Both the position numbers and the translations under genes were made by a program. From Bodonicaedibacter sp963693005 (lineage in GTDB: Bacteria > Pseudomonadota > Alphaproteobacteria > UBA6184), in NCBI GenBank assembly GCA_963693005.1, contig OY843726.1, forward strand, positions 248,001 through 312,000: a DNA stretch of 64,000 nt, written 5' to 3'. Positions 54,301 to 63,908 of this stretch are shown here, piece by piece; positions within the stretch are counted from its first letter, which is position 1; each line of letters starts with the position of its first letter. The notes beneath the pieces were generated by a model, which was given only the letters and a program-made list of their open reading frames with translations, was not told the DNA's origin and searched no databases.

Positions 54301-55119
54301 TTATGCAAACTCCCAATCTGTGTCTTGCAGCAAATCCTTTAACCTATATAACCCTGGATGCCTCCCATACAACCACTTAGCCGCTTTCACTGCACCTTTT
54401 GAAAACACTCGTCTATCTCTTACTGAGTGTGTCAACTCTATCGTTTCATCATCACCATAAAAACATACAGAGTGCTTCCCAACTTCATTTCCTCCTCTTA
54501 TAACACTAACCCCAACATCACCTTTGTTGCGCGCCCCTAGCTGGTGATGCACAACAAAACTATTTTTATCATCCTGTTTTCGACCTCTTCTCGCCGATCT
54601 AACTAAAGACTTCGCAGTCCCTGATGGTGTGTCTTGTTTATAACGATGATGCGCTTCAATGACTTCAATATCATAGGTCTCATCTAAAATAGATGAGACC
54701 TTTTCAACCAACACGCTTAACAGTGCTATGCCCAGAGTCATATTCGAGGCAAGAAGTATTGGCGTTTGATCGCTTTTTTGAATAATTGACCTGCGCTCCT
54801 CATCAGAAAATCCGGTAGTACCAATTACTATTGGCTTTTGATATTGAATCGCTAAATCGACATGCTTAAGAGTTGCAGTTGAATTTGTAAAGTCAATCAG
54901 AACATCCGACGACTCAAACAAGACTCCAGGTTGTGCATGTGCATACATACCTAAGGAAGATACCCCTGCTAATGCCCCCAAATCTTCACCATGACCACTT
55001 CCCCCTTCTCGTACAACTCCACCCGCTATATCAGTTGCAATATCATCATATATTTCACGCAACAACAAGCGTCCATTGCGACCTGCACAACCTAAAACAC
55101 CTATCTTTACATTTGTCAT
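54301..55119 (-). CDS. dapB: 4-hydroxy-tetrahydrodipicolinate reductase
   Basis: This 272-residue DapB has the cofactor motif GVLGCAGRNGR (residues 7-17) and the active-site segment EAHHRYKQDTPSGTA (His157/His158, Lys161). It makes tetrahydrodipicolinate for DAP and lysine, so the organism builds peptidoglycan. It overlaps the upstream gene by 4 bp, and its last bases adjoin asd. Confidence 0.95.
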   Translation of the reverse strand: MTNVKIGVLGCAGRNGRLLLREIYDDIATDIAGGVVREGGSGHGEDLGALAGVSSLGMYAHAQPGVLFESSDVLIDFTNSTATLKHVDLAIQYQKPIVIGTTGFSDEERRSIIQKSDQTPILLASNMTLGIALLSVLVEKVSSILDETYDIEVIEAHHRYKQDTPSGTAKSLVRSARRGRKQDDKNSFVVHHQLGARNKGDVGVSVIRGGNEVGKHSVCFYGDDETIELTHSVRDRRVFSKGAVKAAKWLYGRHPGLYRLKDLLQDTDWEFA

Positions 55120-56054
55120 GGGGTTAAGATCCTTATAATTCCTTTACTGCTTTCACTCTTACGTAAGATGTTTCCAGTAAGTTTGTCAATCACTATCTCA
55201 CTTGCCCCCCTTACGCTAAGGGCCGCGTGCGTCACAATACCACCTATTGAAATTTTACTCGTAGAACTCGTCGAAGCATAAAGCATAGAAAGACTAGCTT
55301 CCTTTACATCAAATTTTGCATTATAATTTCCCATTAAATCTGCGGTTCCAAACAATCTATCCACTAAAACCTGTTCTGCACCTCTGCCAACCCATGTAAA
55401 AGTACGCGAGATTTCTGACAATTTAATAGTACTTTTCCCTTTTGTTTCTAAGTTTATTGACTGTATAGCCCCACCTATTGACAAACGAGCATCATCAAAT
55501 ATTTTTGCTGTTGCTGTCTCAACTTTACCCAAAACAACTGCCATTTTGCTGCTTCCACGCAGGTTTATTACGAGATCTCCGACAATATTATTAATTTGTA
55601 CTTTCGAGAAGTCTTTCTGTCTCGCTATTAATCCCGAACAACTGCCAATAGTCACTTCACTATACTCAAAAGCACTCAATCTTATTGGAGACATCATCAT
55701 CGGCACAAAAACATGGCTGCGACCTTTTGCTGATATGTCCAACCGACATGAGTTCGGCAACAATATTCTAATTTTAGGAATCTTTTTTGCTCCCTTTGTA
55801 TAACTAATATACAAAGTTTCACGAGTTTTAGATAAGAGGCCCAATGTTTGATTAACACTCATTCCCGTCAGCTCTGATATAACTATTTCATCTCTATCAT
55901 GAATTCCAAACTGAATATCTAAGTCATTAATATCTAGTTTAATTATTCGAACCCCTAAATACGTTACCTCACTAGCCTTGACAAATCCTGACAACATCAA
56001 AATTATTGTCGCCCAATACAAACACCGCATAGCTCTATAATTCCTATTATTCAA
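55116..56054 (-). CDS. Secreted GIN/DUF2807-like adhesin-head protein
   Basis: This 312-residue protein has a signal peptide (from residue 9, MRCLYWATIILMLSGFVKA). A beta-helix-like chain of short strands follows (VTIGSCSGLIARQ, VQINNIVGDLVINLRGSS, ARLSIGGAIQSINLETKGKSTIKLSEIS). The repeating small-residue strand pattern matches the GIN (DUF2807) putative adhesin fold. Its function is unknown. The start may be the internal ATG at residue 9 (56030). Its stop overlaps the dapB start. Confidence 0.7.
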   Translation of the reverse strand: MNNRNYRAMRCLYWATIILMLSGFVKASEVTYLGVRIIKLDINDLDIQFGIHDRDEIVISELTGMSVNQTLGLLSKTRETLYISYTKGAKKIPKIRILLPNSCRLDISAKGRSHVFVPMMMSPIRLSAFEYSEVTIGSCSGLIARQKDFSKVQINNIVGDLVINLRGSSKMAVVLGKVETATAKIFDDARLSIGGAIQSINLETKGKSTIKLSEISRTFTWVGRGAEQVLVDRLFGTADLMGNYNAKFDVKEASLSMLYASTSSTSKISIGGIVTHAALSVRGASEIVIDKLTGNILRKSESSKGIIRILTP

Positions 56055-56590
56055 TTAACAATAACATAGGCCTTTCCATTTAGCTTCTATAAGCTAGACG
56101 TAGAATGTACGGAATAAATCCCGCGCATTCTTCAACTAACGAGTCAAGCCATCTTTATAGCAACTATATCAACTCCCTTAATTTGTGCCTTTTAATTACC
56201 GCATACTCACAAGTTAATATGCCCAAATTTCCAGTTCCAACAATGTTATTGACTTTGTTTATTTTATTCATTGGAGCCCCCCCCGCGATCGAAGATGGTT
56301 TTTCCGGAGGATTACTTTTCATTATCCCAACTGGGGGGAGACTAACGGGGATTTTATTTATCCTCGCTAACTACCCCTCTCAATTACGCATAATTTAAAC
56401 TAAGTTTCTTGCCTTTTGTTACAGAACATTCCGAATTCATTATGATAGCTGTACTCCTTATTTATAAAATAAAGAGTCTACTGTCTCGTTAAAAGATTCA
56501 TCCAATAGTTTGCGCTATCTGGCGACTTTTCATACTTCCTCATTGAAAAAATTCAGATTAACGCGCTGAACTGTCACAAATGATTTACAC

Positions 56591-56619
56591 TTGTTGATAT
56601 CCACGGATAATGATAAAAT
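56591..56619 (+). promoter_or_regulatory. Candidate promoter of ychF
   Basis: TTGTTG (56591-56596) and TAAAAT (56614-56619) are 17 bases apart, and the ychF ATG follows at 56653. The rest of the 56055-56652 gap shows no gene I can support. A 97-codon frame at 56105 has no SD or known motif. Confidence 0.55.
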
Positions 56620-56652
56620 TATAGACAAGTTTTTTATAAAAGGTAGAAAAAT

Positions 56653-57759
56653 ATGGGATTTCGGTGTGGTATCGTAGGGTTGCCCAATGTAGGTAAATCA
56701 ACTCTATTTAATGCTTTAACTTCAACTGCATCTGCAGAATCTGCAAATTATCCATTTTGCACCATTGAGCCTAACATCGGAAAAGTCGGAGTTCCAGACA
56801 ACCGTTTGTCGACGGCCGCAAAAATTGCAAAATCTGCCCAAATCATCCCTACAACGCTAGAGTTTGTTGATATTGCTGGCCTCGTAAAGGGCGCCAGCCA
56901 AGGCCAAGGGTTAGGCAATCAATTCTTGGGGCATATTCGCGAGGTTGAGGCTATTGTTCATGTCGTGCGCTGTTTTGAGTCGGGAGATATCATTCACGTT
57001 GAAGGATCAGTGGACCCAATCCGTGATATTGAAATTATTGAAACAGAACTCACTTTAGCAGATTTAGAAAGCGTAGAAAAACGCATCCCCAATATAGAAA
57101 AGAAAACAAAAGGTGGCAAAGCCCCTGAATTAAATGACGAGTTAACTTTGCTAAAACGAGTACTCACTGTCTTAGAAGAAGGTCGCCCTGCCCGTGAAAC
57201 TATTCTGAAAGATTCAGACGAGAATATTTTAATGAAGCAGTTACAACTTATTACCTCAAAACCTGTTGTGTATGCCTGTAATGTTTCAGAAGACGAGGCC
57301 GCCAATGGAAACAAATACTCCCAAAGCGTCATTGATTATGCCCAAAAGAATGGGAATTCTACTGTTATTATTTCTGCAGAAATCGAATCTGAGGTTTCTC
57401 AATTAGAAACCCAAAGCGAAAAAGATGAGTTTCTAGCCGATTTAGGACTAAAAGAAACTGGTCTGGCTCGTGTTATTCGCGCAGGTTATGATCTTCTGGA
57501 CTTAATTACCTATTTCACTATTGGCCCCAAAGAAGCTCGTGCATGGACTGTAAAACGCAACACAAGTGCCCCAAAAGCAGCAGGCGAAATTCATGGTGAT
57601 TTTGAACGTGGATTCATTTGTGCTGAGACCATATCCTACCCTGACTATGTTGAATGCGATGGTGAACTTGGAGCAAAAAACGCTGGGAAACACCGTCAAG
57701 AAGGTCGTGATTATATCGTTCAAGACGGAGATATTTTCCACTTTAGGTTTAACGTCTAA
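56653..57759 (+). CDS. ychF: YchF/Ola1-type GTPase-family ATPase
   Basis: This 368-residue protein has the P-loop GLPNVGKS (residues 9-16), DIAGLVKGASQGQGLGNQFL and the NVSEDEAA segment in place of NKxD, as in this ATP-preferring family. A coiled-coil insert and a C-terminal TGS-like domain (ARAWTVKRNT...GDFERGFICAE) follow. It binds the ribosome. It stands alone with a good promoter. Confidence 0.95.
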   Translation: MGFRCGIVGLPNVGKSTLFNALTSTASAESANYPFCTIEPNIGKVGVPDNRLSTAAKIAKSAQIIPTTLEFVDIAGLVKGASQGQGLGNQFLGHIREVEAIVHVVRCFESGDIIHVEGSVDPIRDIEIIETELTLADLESVEKRIPNIEKKTKGGKAPELNDELTLLKRVLTVLEEGRPARETILKDSDENILMKQLQLITSKPVVYACNVSEDEAANGNKYSQSVIDYAQKNGNSTVIISAEIESEVSQLETQSEKDEFLADLGLKETGLARVIRAGYDLLDLITYFTIGPKEARAWTVKRNTSAPKAAGEIHGDFERGFICAETISYPDYVECDGELGAKNAGKHRQEGRDYIVQDGDIFHFRFNV

Positions 57760-57859
57760 CCTTCCGTCCAGTCCTATTTTGGTGGAGACAGACGGCGTCT
57801 AGGCTTAAAACACGTCATGTTTTCTATTTTTTTTACCCCCAAAAGAATTAAAGCTTTCT

Positions 57860-57899
57860 ACAAATTCACCTCTAATTTTGTCATTAAAGGTGAATTTGT
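57860..57899. repeat. Perfect 12-bp inverted repeat (hairpin) after ychF
   Basis: ACAAATTCACCT (57860-57871) is the exact reverse complement of AGGTGAATTTGT (57888-57899) around 16 bases. No T run follows. It may be a weak terminator or a protein-binding site. The rest of the 267-bp gap shows nothing else clear. Confidence 0.7.
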
Positions 57900-58026
57900 C
57901 TAATATCACCCCAACAAACGACAATGCTCTTTTTTTCTTTTATCTAAAAACCAACAATCAAAAAGATTGAAAAAAAAGCATATTTCTGGCATTTTTTCAC
58001 TGAGCAATTAAAAATAGGAAAACTAA

Positions 58027-60117
58027 ATGAGTCATAGCATTATCATGAACTCGATCGTGATTCTGTGCGGCCTGTTTGCGCTAGTTTATGGAATTATCGC
58101 ATCTAGGTCTGTACTGAAATTATCTGCGGGAACAGATAAAATGCAAGAAATTGCAGCTGCCATCCAAGAGGGTGCCGCAGCGTATCTGAATCGCCAATAC
58201 CGCACTATCGCTATTGTTGGCATCGTTGTCACTATAGGGTTACTCCTTTCGTTAGGCATGCACGTTGCTGTTGGGTTTGTTATCGGTGCAGTGCTGTCTG
58301 GCCTTGCTGGATACATAGGCATGTATATTTCTGTACGCGCAAACGTACGAACAGCAGAAGCAGCACGCAGTAGTGGCTTACATAAAGCTCTAAATGTTGC
58401 CTTTAAATCTGGCGCCGTAACAGGAATGCTAGTGGTTGGTTTAGGAATATTAGGCGTTGCCGGGTACTACATGATTTTAAAGTACCAAAACATGGAAAAC
58501 AGAAGTCTTTTAGAAGGTCTGGTAGCACTCAGCTTTGGAGCCTCTCTAATTTCAATTTTTGCACGATTAGGTGGAGGTATCTTTACAAAAGGTGCCGATG
58601 TTGGTGCCGATCTTGTAGGTAAAATTGAAGCCGGAATACCTGAAGATGACCCCAGAAATCCTGCAGTTATTGCAGATAACGTAGGTGATAACGTAGGTGA
58701 TTGCGCTGGTATGGCCGCCGACTTATTTGAAACATACGCGGTAACAACCGTAGCGTCTATGCTATTGGCTGCAACAATTTTCGAAGGTCACCTATATGCA
58801 CAAGAAATGATGATGTATCCATTAATGATTTGTGCGGTCTGTATTGTTGGATCAGTGCTTGGAACCTTTTTTGTAAAATTACGCGCTGACAATCGTATTA
58901 TGCCTGCATTATATCGCGGCTTAATTGCAACTGGTGTATTTTCTGCATTATTTATAATTGTATTAACTTACACGATTATCCCTGCAAACTATACATTTGA
59001 ACTAAGCAGCATTCACTTTTCTTCTCACAACTTAGTAATTTGCGCTCTTAGTGGTCTAATAGTTACTGGTTTATTGGTGTGGATTACGGAATACTACACT
59101 TCTACTGACTACAAACCCGTTCGCAGTGTTGCGAAAGCTTCGGAAACTGGCCATGCAACCAATATTATTCAAGGGTTAGCCGTTTCCATGCAATCATGCG
59201 CATACCCAACACTAGTAATTGTTGCCGGCATTTTAACTGCTTATATTAACGCAGGGTTATTTGGTATTGCTATTTCAGCAACGACCATGCTAGCCCTAGC
59301 TGGTATGATAGTTGCTCTAGATGCATATGGTCCAGTAACTGACAACGCTGGTGGTATCGCAGAGATGGCAGAGCTACCTACAGAGGTGCGTGAAATAACT
59401 GATGCTTTAGATGCCGTTGGTAACACAACAAAAGCAGTAACCAAAGGTTATGCAATAGGATCTGCTGCATTGGCTGCATTAGTTCTATTTGCTGCTTACA
59501 CAGAAGATTTAACGCATTATTTTGGTGATTTAGACATAACATTTGATCTTCAGTCCCCATACGTTGTAGTTGGACTTCTAGTCGGAGGTATGTTGACGTA
59601 CTTATTCGGATCTATGTCAATGATGTCAGTAGGGCGCGCAGCCTCTGCTGTTGTAGTTGAGGTCCGCCGTCAATTCAAAGAGAACCCTGGTATCATGACT
59701 GGAAAGACCAAGCCCGAGTATGGGCGTGCCGTTGACATGTTAACTAAGGCGGCTATACGCGAAATGATCTTACCCTCATTACTTCCAGTGTTAGCTCCTA
59801 TTGTTACTTATTATACCATTTACTTGGTTGCTGACCAACGGGAGGCTTTTGTTACCCTAGGCGCTATGCTGTTAGGTACTATTGTGACTGGCTTATTTGC
59901 TGCCATCTCAATGACATCTGGAGGAGGAGCTTGGGACAATGCTAAGAAATATATCGAAGATGGGAACCATGGAGGAAAAGGATCCGAGGCGCATAAAGCG
60001 GCGATAACAGGAGACACTGTGGGTGACCCTTACAAGGATACTGCGGGCCCTGCAATTAACCCAATGATTAAGATCATTAACATCGTTGCCATTATTATGT
60101 TAGCCCTACTTTCATAG
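58027..60117 (+). CDS. hppA: Membrane H+-translocating pyrophosphatase (K+-independent type)
   Basis: This 696-residue integral membrane protein has 15-16 helices. The pyrophosphate site shows GADVGADLVGKIEAGIPEDDPRNPAVIADNVGDNVGDCAG. The motif GNTTKAVTKG places Lys at residue 469, the mark of K+-independent H+-PPases; the K+-dependent form has Ala. It pumps protons with PPi hydrolysis, which saves ATP. It has a strong terminator downstream. Confidence 0.95.
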   Translation: MSHSIIMNSIVILCGLFALVYGIIASRSVLKLSAGTDKMQEIAAAIQEGAAAYLNRQYRTIAIVGIVVTIGLLLSLGMHVAVGFVIGAVLSGLAGYIGMYISVRANVRTAEAARSSGLHKALNVAFKSGAVTGMLVVGLGILGVAGYYMILKYQNMENRSLLEGLVALSFGASLISIFARLGGGIFTKGADVGADLVGKIEAGIPEDDPRNPAVIADNVGDNVGDCAGMAADLFETYAVTTVASMLLAATIFEGHLYAQEMMMYPLMICAVCIVGSVLGTFFVKLRADNRIMPALYRGLIATGVFSALFIIVLTYTIIPANYTFELSSIHFSSHNLVICALSGLIVTGLLVWITEYYTSTDYKPVRSVAKASETGHATNIIQGLAVSMQSCAYPTLVIVAGILTAYINAGLFGIAISATTMLALAGMIVALDAYGPVTDNAGGIAEMAELPTEVREITDALDAVGNTTKAVTKGYAIGSAALAALVLFAAYTEDLTHYFGDLDITFDLQSPYVVVGLLVGGMLTYLFGSMSMMSVGRAASAVVVEVRRQFKENPGIMTGKTKPEYGRAVDMLTKAAIREMILPSLLPVLAPIVTYYTIYLVADQREAFVTLGAMLLGTIVTGLFAAISMTSGGGAWDNAKKYIEDGNHGGKGSEAHKAAITGDTVGDPYKDTAGPAINPMIKIINIVAIIMLALLS

Positions 60118-60130
60118 TAAACTACCTAAT

Positions 60131-60169
60131 AAAAAAAGCCTCCCTCTTCTCTATAGGGAGGCTTTTTTT
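60131..60169. terminator. Bidirectional Rho-independent terminator
   Basis: Seven A, then GCCTCCCT, pairs with AGGGAGGC followed by seven T (60131-60145 with 60155-60169). It ends hppA and could also stop transcripts from the other side. Confidence 0.95.
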
Positions 60170-60441
60170 ATTAGACACACAGATCCACACCTAAGATTCT
60201 TAAGATAAAAAATAGAGGCAATTACTCTAGAAGTAGCTTTTCTTTAATATAACAGATTTAATTTAGTAACCATAAACTCTGACTTTTTGTAGTTTATAGC
60301 TACTACTTTTCTACTTCAACCACAATATTAAATAAAAATCAGTAGAAAAAATAGAGAGGTGCTTGTTTGGATCTGCCCATCAAATATTTCTAGATTAGAT
60401 TAGCGACCCTATACGAGCTAAGTAAAAATACCTATGACAGC

Positions 60442-60466
60442 TCCCCTATAAGGGGAATACTTTTTA
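60442..60466 (+). terminator. Terminator-like hairpin of unknown origin
   Basis: TCCCCT (60442-60447) pairs with AGGGGA (60451-60456), three-base loop, then ATACTTTTTATT. No upstream gene is seen in the about 270 bp before it (60170-60441), so a small unannotated transcript is possible. Confidence 0.5.
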
Positions 60467-60483
60467 TTGGCTGTTAATTTTAT

Positions 60484-60518
60484 CAAAAAAAAGCACGGAA
60501 ACTAGTGGCCCCGTGCTT
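60484..60518 (-). terminator. Rho-independent terminator of hupB
   Basis: On the minus strand, AAGCACGG and CCGTGCTT pair across 12 bases and run into eight T. It lies directly after the hupB stop (60538). Confidence 0.92.
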
Positions 60519-60537
60519 ACTAACTAAAATAAAAAAC

Positions 60538-60816
60538 TTACTTATTCAAAGTTTCTTTTAATTCTTTTGCTGGGCGAAATTTCGCTTGAATAGAGGCTGG
60601 AATTTGTATCGCAGCACCGGTTTGTGGATTTCGTCCCTGACGCGCATCTTGCTGTTTAGCAACGAAAGTTCCAAATCCGCTCACACGAACTTCATCACCC
60701 GCCTTTAGCGTTTGACTAATAATATCAAAAACGCCATACAAAACATTCTTTGAATCAATTTTTGTCATTCCAGTTTGTTTTGCAATTGCATCTACCAAAT
60801 CTGTTGTATTCATAAG
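60538..60816 (-). CDS. hupB: DNA-binding protein HU
   Basis: This 93-residue HU/IHF family protein runs from ATG 60816 (GGGAG 7 bases upstream). It has the DNA-binding arm GFGTFVAKQQDARQGRNPQTG with the conserved RNPQTG. The open frame extends 12 codons upstream, but the SD marks the internal start. It compacts the chromosome. It has its own terminator. Confidence 0.95.
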   Translation of the reverse strand, partial: LMNTTDLVDAIAKQTGMTKIDSKNVLYGVFDIISQTLKAGDEVRVSGFGTFVAKQQDARQGRNPQTGAAIQIPASIQAKFRPAKELKETLNK

Positions 60817-60980
60817 TGTACTCCCTATTGATAATATCTTACCAACGATCATATATCGATTCCCCCAGCAAACGCAACGAAAAAGTAATAAATTTATAAT
60901 TATTTTAGAATAACTTGACAGAATTTATAGTTTTTATTTTTTTTTAGTTGGATTATTTCCCGTTTTCAACTACCTTAAAT

Positions 60981-61140
60981 GCAGCTGGGGATCTCGTGAC
61001 TCTTCACAAAAACTCTGGGGCGAATACGTTATCGATCGGGAGCTGTTCTTTCTAATCGTTGTGGCGATAAGAACCCGGCACCCACCTTGTGAGCTACTGC
61101 CGCAGGTTACAACTTAAGAACACGGCTCTCCTGGCTATTT
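60981..61140 (+). ncRNA. ssrS: Probable 6S RNA
   Basis: No gene fits 60853-61186, but the plus strand forms a long hairpin of about 155 nt. AGCTGGGG (60983-60990) pairs with TCCTGGCT (61129-61136), then TCGTG with CACGG, with a large internal bulge. The terminal stem is GTTCTT...AAGAAC with an inner ATCG/CGAT. Several pairs are G:U, which fixes the strand. The size, the near-terminal closing stem and the central bulge with GTGGCGATAAGAACCCGGCACCCACC fit 6S RNA. A weak TTGGAT-N17-TACCTT promoter precedes it. Confidence 0.6.
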
Positions 61141-61186
61141 CAAAATTTAAGCTTAATTTGTGCGGGGGATCGAAGAGTAGGCTAGA

Positions 61187-61918
61187 TTAGAAGAAGAAGC
61201 CATAGTAATGCAAGAAATCCTTCAAATAATAAGCCATACACACACCCATTAGACTATCTACACGATCTAGAACTCCGCCGTGGCCGGGAATAAGCGTTCC
61301 TGAGTCTTTAACTCCCAAGTAACGCTTCACACCTGATTCAAGTAAGTCACCCAAGTGGGCAAATACACTATAAAACATAAACCTAAAGCTAAAAACAAAA
61401 AGAGAGAACAATGTAATATTTCCAAATATACTCTGAATAAATAAGACTGGCTCTAGCTCAGTCGTAACAAGAGCAAGCTGCACATACATAAAGGTCGAAG
61501 ACACTAAAATGCAAAGCAGCGTACCACCCCAAAACCCTTCCCACGTTTTTTTAGGGCTTATTTTAGGAGAAAAAGGAGTTTTTCCGAAACGTTTACCAAA
61601 AAAGTAGGCTCCAACATCAGTTGAAACTATGATTAATAACGTAATAAATTGCTTGTGAGGCAACTCTTTAAGTAGCCACATTTTATAAAATGCAAGACTT
61701 ATATACAAACACCCTAACACTGTAAAAATAGCTTTAACGAAACCGAAACCAGTTGATTTTTGATACGAAACCCATAAACCTAACCATTCACTTACTGCCA
61801 AGAAAAAAACTGTTAAACACAATCCATCAAACCAAAAGCCACCCTTGTATATACAGACCCCCACAACCATAAGTATGGGGGTTGCCGAGAGCACTCTTAA
61901 TATAAGATTGCTCATCAC
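61187..61918 (-). CDS. cdsA: Phosphatidate cytidylyltransferase
   Basis: This 243-residue integral membrane enzyme makes CDP-diacylglycerol. It has about seven helices. The family signature near the C-terminus includes KTWEGFWGG and SGTLIPGHGGVLDRVDSLMG. It overlaps uppS by 4 bp. dxr and rseP, which often follow, do not follow here. Confidence 0.94.
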   Translation of the reverse strand: MMSNLILRVLSATPILMVVGVCIYKGGFWFDGLCLTVFFLAVSEWLGLWVSYQKSTGFGFVKAIFTVLGCLYISLAFYKMWLLKELPHKQFITLLIIVSTDVGAYFFGKRFGKTPFSPKISPKKTWEGFWGGTLLCILVSSTFMYVQLALVTTELEPVLFIQSIFGNITLFSLFVFSFRFMFYSVFAHLGDLLESGVKRYLGVKDSGTLIPGHGGVLDRVDSLMGVCMAYYLKDFLHYYGFFF

Positions 61919-62610
61919 AATCCCCCAAATTTACGGTTTCGAGTCTGATAAAAATCTAACGATTTAGAAAACTCCGACTTGTCAAAGTCAGGCCATTTTG
62001 TGTCCGTAAAGTATAATTCTGAATAGGCAGCCTGCCACAACAAAAAGTTACTAATGCGCTGCTCTCCGCTTGTTCGAATTATTAAATCTAAAGGCTCTTG
62101 ATCACTCAACGAAAGGTAACCTTCAAAATCATCTTCAGTAATTTCATCTTGCGGATGTGCCTTTTTTAACTGGTTTACTGCATTGACAATATCCCAACGA
62201 CCTGAGTAACTTAAGGCTATATTTAGATAAAATCTTGTATTTAGTCGAGTCTGATCTTCAGCTTCCAAAATTCTATCTTGCAAAGAATTTGGCAACGCTT
62301 GTCTGTTTCCAATAACCTGGAAACAGACTCCTTCCTTATGCAGACTTTTAATTTCTTTTAGAAGGTAGCTTTCAGCCAGATTCATTAAAACTGAAACTTC
62401 AGACTTTGGGCGCCTCCAATTTTCAATTGAAAAACCAAATAAAGTTAACGACGTCACCCCGACATTCGCGGCTGACTCAACAATAACGCGCACCATTTCA
62501 GCCCCCTTTTTGTGCCCGACTGCGCGGGGAAGACCTTTTTCTATTGCCCATCGGCCATTACCATCCATGATAATGCCAATGTGATTTGGGACGTGCGAAT
62601 TTTGAGACAT
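61915..62610 (-). CDS. uppS: Undecaprenyl diphosphate synthase
   Basis: This 231-residue cis-prenyltransferase has GIIMDGNGRWA (Asp and Asn for IPP/FPP binding), GHKKGAEM, FSIENWRRP and RTSGEQRISNFLLWQAAYSELYF. It makes the lipid carrier for peptidoglycan. It lies 4 bp after frr and overlaps cdsA. Confidence 0.96.
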   Translation of the reverse strand: MSQNSHVPNHIGIIMDGNGRWAIEKGLPRAVGHKKGAEMVRVIVESAANVGVTSLTLFGFSIENWRRPKSEVSVLMNLAESYLLKEIKSLHKEGVCFQVIGNRQALPNSLQDRILEAEDQTRLNTRFYLNIALSYSGRWDIVNAVNQLKKAHPQDEITEDDFEGYLSLSDQEPLDLIIRTSGEQRISNFLLWQAAYSELYFTDTKWPDFDKSEFSKSLDFYQTRNRKFGGL

Positions 62611-62614
62611 ATGA

Positions 62615-63184
62615 CTATACTTGCAAAATATCTTTCTCTTTAGCTACCAAGAGGGCATCAATTTGAGAGATAAAATCATCCGTCATTTTTTGTACATCTT
62701 TCTCATGCCGAGACAGTTCGTCTTCAGTAATAGTTTTATTCTTTTCCATTTTCTTCAATACATCCATCCCAAACCTACGAATACCACGAATAGAAATACG
62801 GCTTTCTTCTCCATATTTTGCTGCGACTTTTACCATATCTTTTCTACGTTCTTCAGTTAACTGAGGAACTGGAACACGAACTGTTTGACCATCTGCAGAT
62901 GGGTTCAAGCCTAAATCTGAATCTCTGATAGCTTTCTCAACTGATTTTACCAACCCTCTATCCCAGACCTGCACAGATAATGTTCGGGGTTCTGGAATGT
63001 TTATATTTCCTATTTGCACTATAGGAACTATACTACCATATGCATCTACCATTACTGGCTCTAATAACTGCGGAGATGCTCGGCCTGCACGCAAGCCTGA
63101 AAATTCTTTCTTCGTATGTTCAACTGTCGACTGCATTTTTTCTTTCAAGTCACTTGAAAGCTCTAAAAAAGATTGCATGGTCAT
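62615..63184 (-). CDS. frr: Ribosome recycling factor
   Basis: This 189-residue RRF has the domain I helices (FSGLRAGRASPQLLEPVMVDAYGS) and RIS-IR-GIRR near the end. It works with EF-G to recycle ribosomes. It lies 15 bp after pyrH in the tsf-pyrH-frr-uppS-cdsA block. Confidence 0.96.
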   Translation of the reverse strand: MTMQSFLELSSDLKEKMQSTVEHTKKEFSGLRAGRASPQLLEPVMVDAYGSIVPIVQIGNINIPEPRTLSVQVWDRGLVKSVEKAIRDSDLGLNPSADGQTVRVPVPQLTEERRKDMVKVAAKYGEESRISIRGIRRFGMDVLKKMEKNKTITEDELSRHEKDVQKMTDDFISQIDALLVAKEKDILQV

Positions 63185-63199
63185 AAATCACCTAAATCG

Positions 63200-63904
63200 T
63201 TATGAAACTATTGTATAATGGTCTTGTCCGCAAATCGCCTTAGCCAATTGGCCTGGATTTTGAATATTAAAGACAATCACTGGAATTCTGTTTTCTTTAG
63301 CTAGGGAAATTGCTGCTGCATCCATAACCGCTAGATCATTCGCAAGCACATCGTGATAAGACAACTTGCTATAAAAAGTCGCATCAGGGTCTATTTTGGG
63401 GTCTGACGAGTAAATCCCATCAACTTTTGTACCCTTTAAAATAACTTGACAATTCAACTCACACGCTCGAGACGCGGCAGCTGTATCAGTAGAAAAAAAA
63501 GGAACCCCCAAGCCTCCTGCATGAATTACTATTCTTCCATTCTGCATATGTTCAAAAGCCCTTCGACGTGTAAATGTCTCTGCTATTTCATTCATGTTAA
63601 TAGCAGTCATCACACGTGAAGACACTCCATGATCCGCCATTCCCGCCTGTAACGCAAGGGCATTCATTACCGTAGCCAACATCCCCATATAATCCGCAGT
63701 GGCACGGTCCATACCTTGAGCTTGCCCCATGTTTCCACGAAAAATGTTACCTCCGCCAATCACTACATTAATCTGCACGCCTGTATCATGAATAGCCTTA
63801 AGCTCCTCACATACTCTATTCATAACATTTGGACAAAAAACGGTCTCTCCGGCAAGAATTTCACCGGAAAGTTTTAACATAATACGCTTATACAACGGGG
63901 CCAT
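63200..63904 (-). CDS. pyrH: Uridylate kinase
   Basis: This 234-residue UMP kinase of the amino-acid kinase fold starts YKRIMLKLSGE. It contains VVIGGGNIFRG and DGIYSSDPKIDPDA. It makes UDP from UMP. It begins 4 bp after the tsf stop. Confidence 0.96.
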   Translation of the reverse strand: MAPLYKRIMLKLSGEILAGETVFCPNVMNRVCEELKAIHDTGVQINVVIGGGNIFRGNMGQAQGMDRATADYMGMLATVMNALALQAGMADHGVSSRVMTAINMNEIAETFTRRRAFEHMQNGRIVIHAGGLGVPFFSTDTAAASRACELNCQVILKGTKVDGIYSSDPKIDPDATFYSKLSYHDVLANDLAVMDAAAISLAKENRIPVIVFNIQNPGQLAKAICGQDHYTIVS

Positions 63905-63908
63905 ACAG

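Noticed and set aside
56105..56398. 97-codon plus-strand frame upstream of ychF
   Set aside because: It has no Shine-Dalgarno, no signal or known motif, and codon use unlike its neighbours. The gap contains the ychF promoter instead.
60981..61140. SRP RNA, RNase P RNA or tmRNA as the identity of the structured gap
   Set aside because: The SRP GGAAG-type loop, RNase P P4 bases and a tRNA-like tmRNA end were not found. The minus strand loses the G:U pairs, so 6S on the plus strand fits best.
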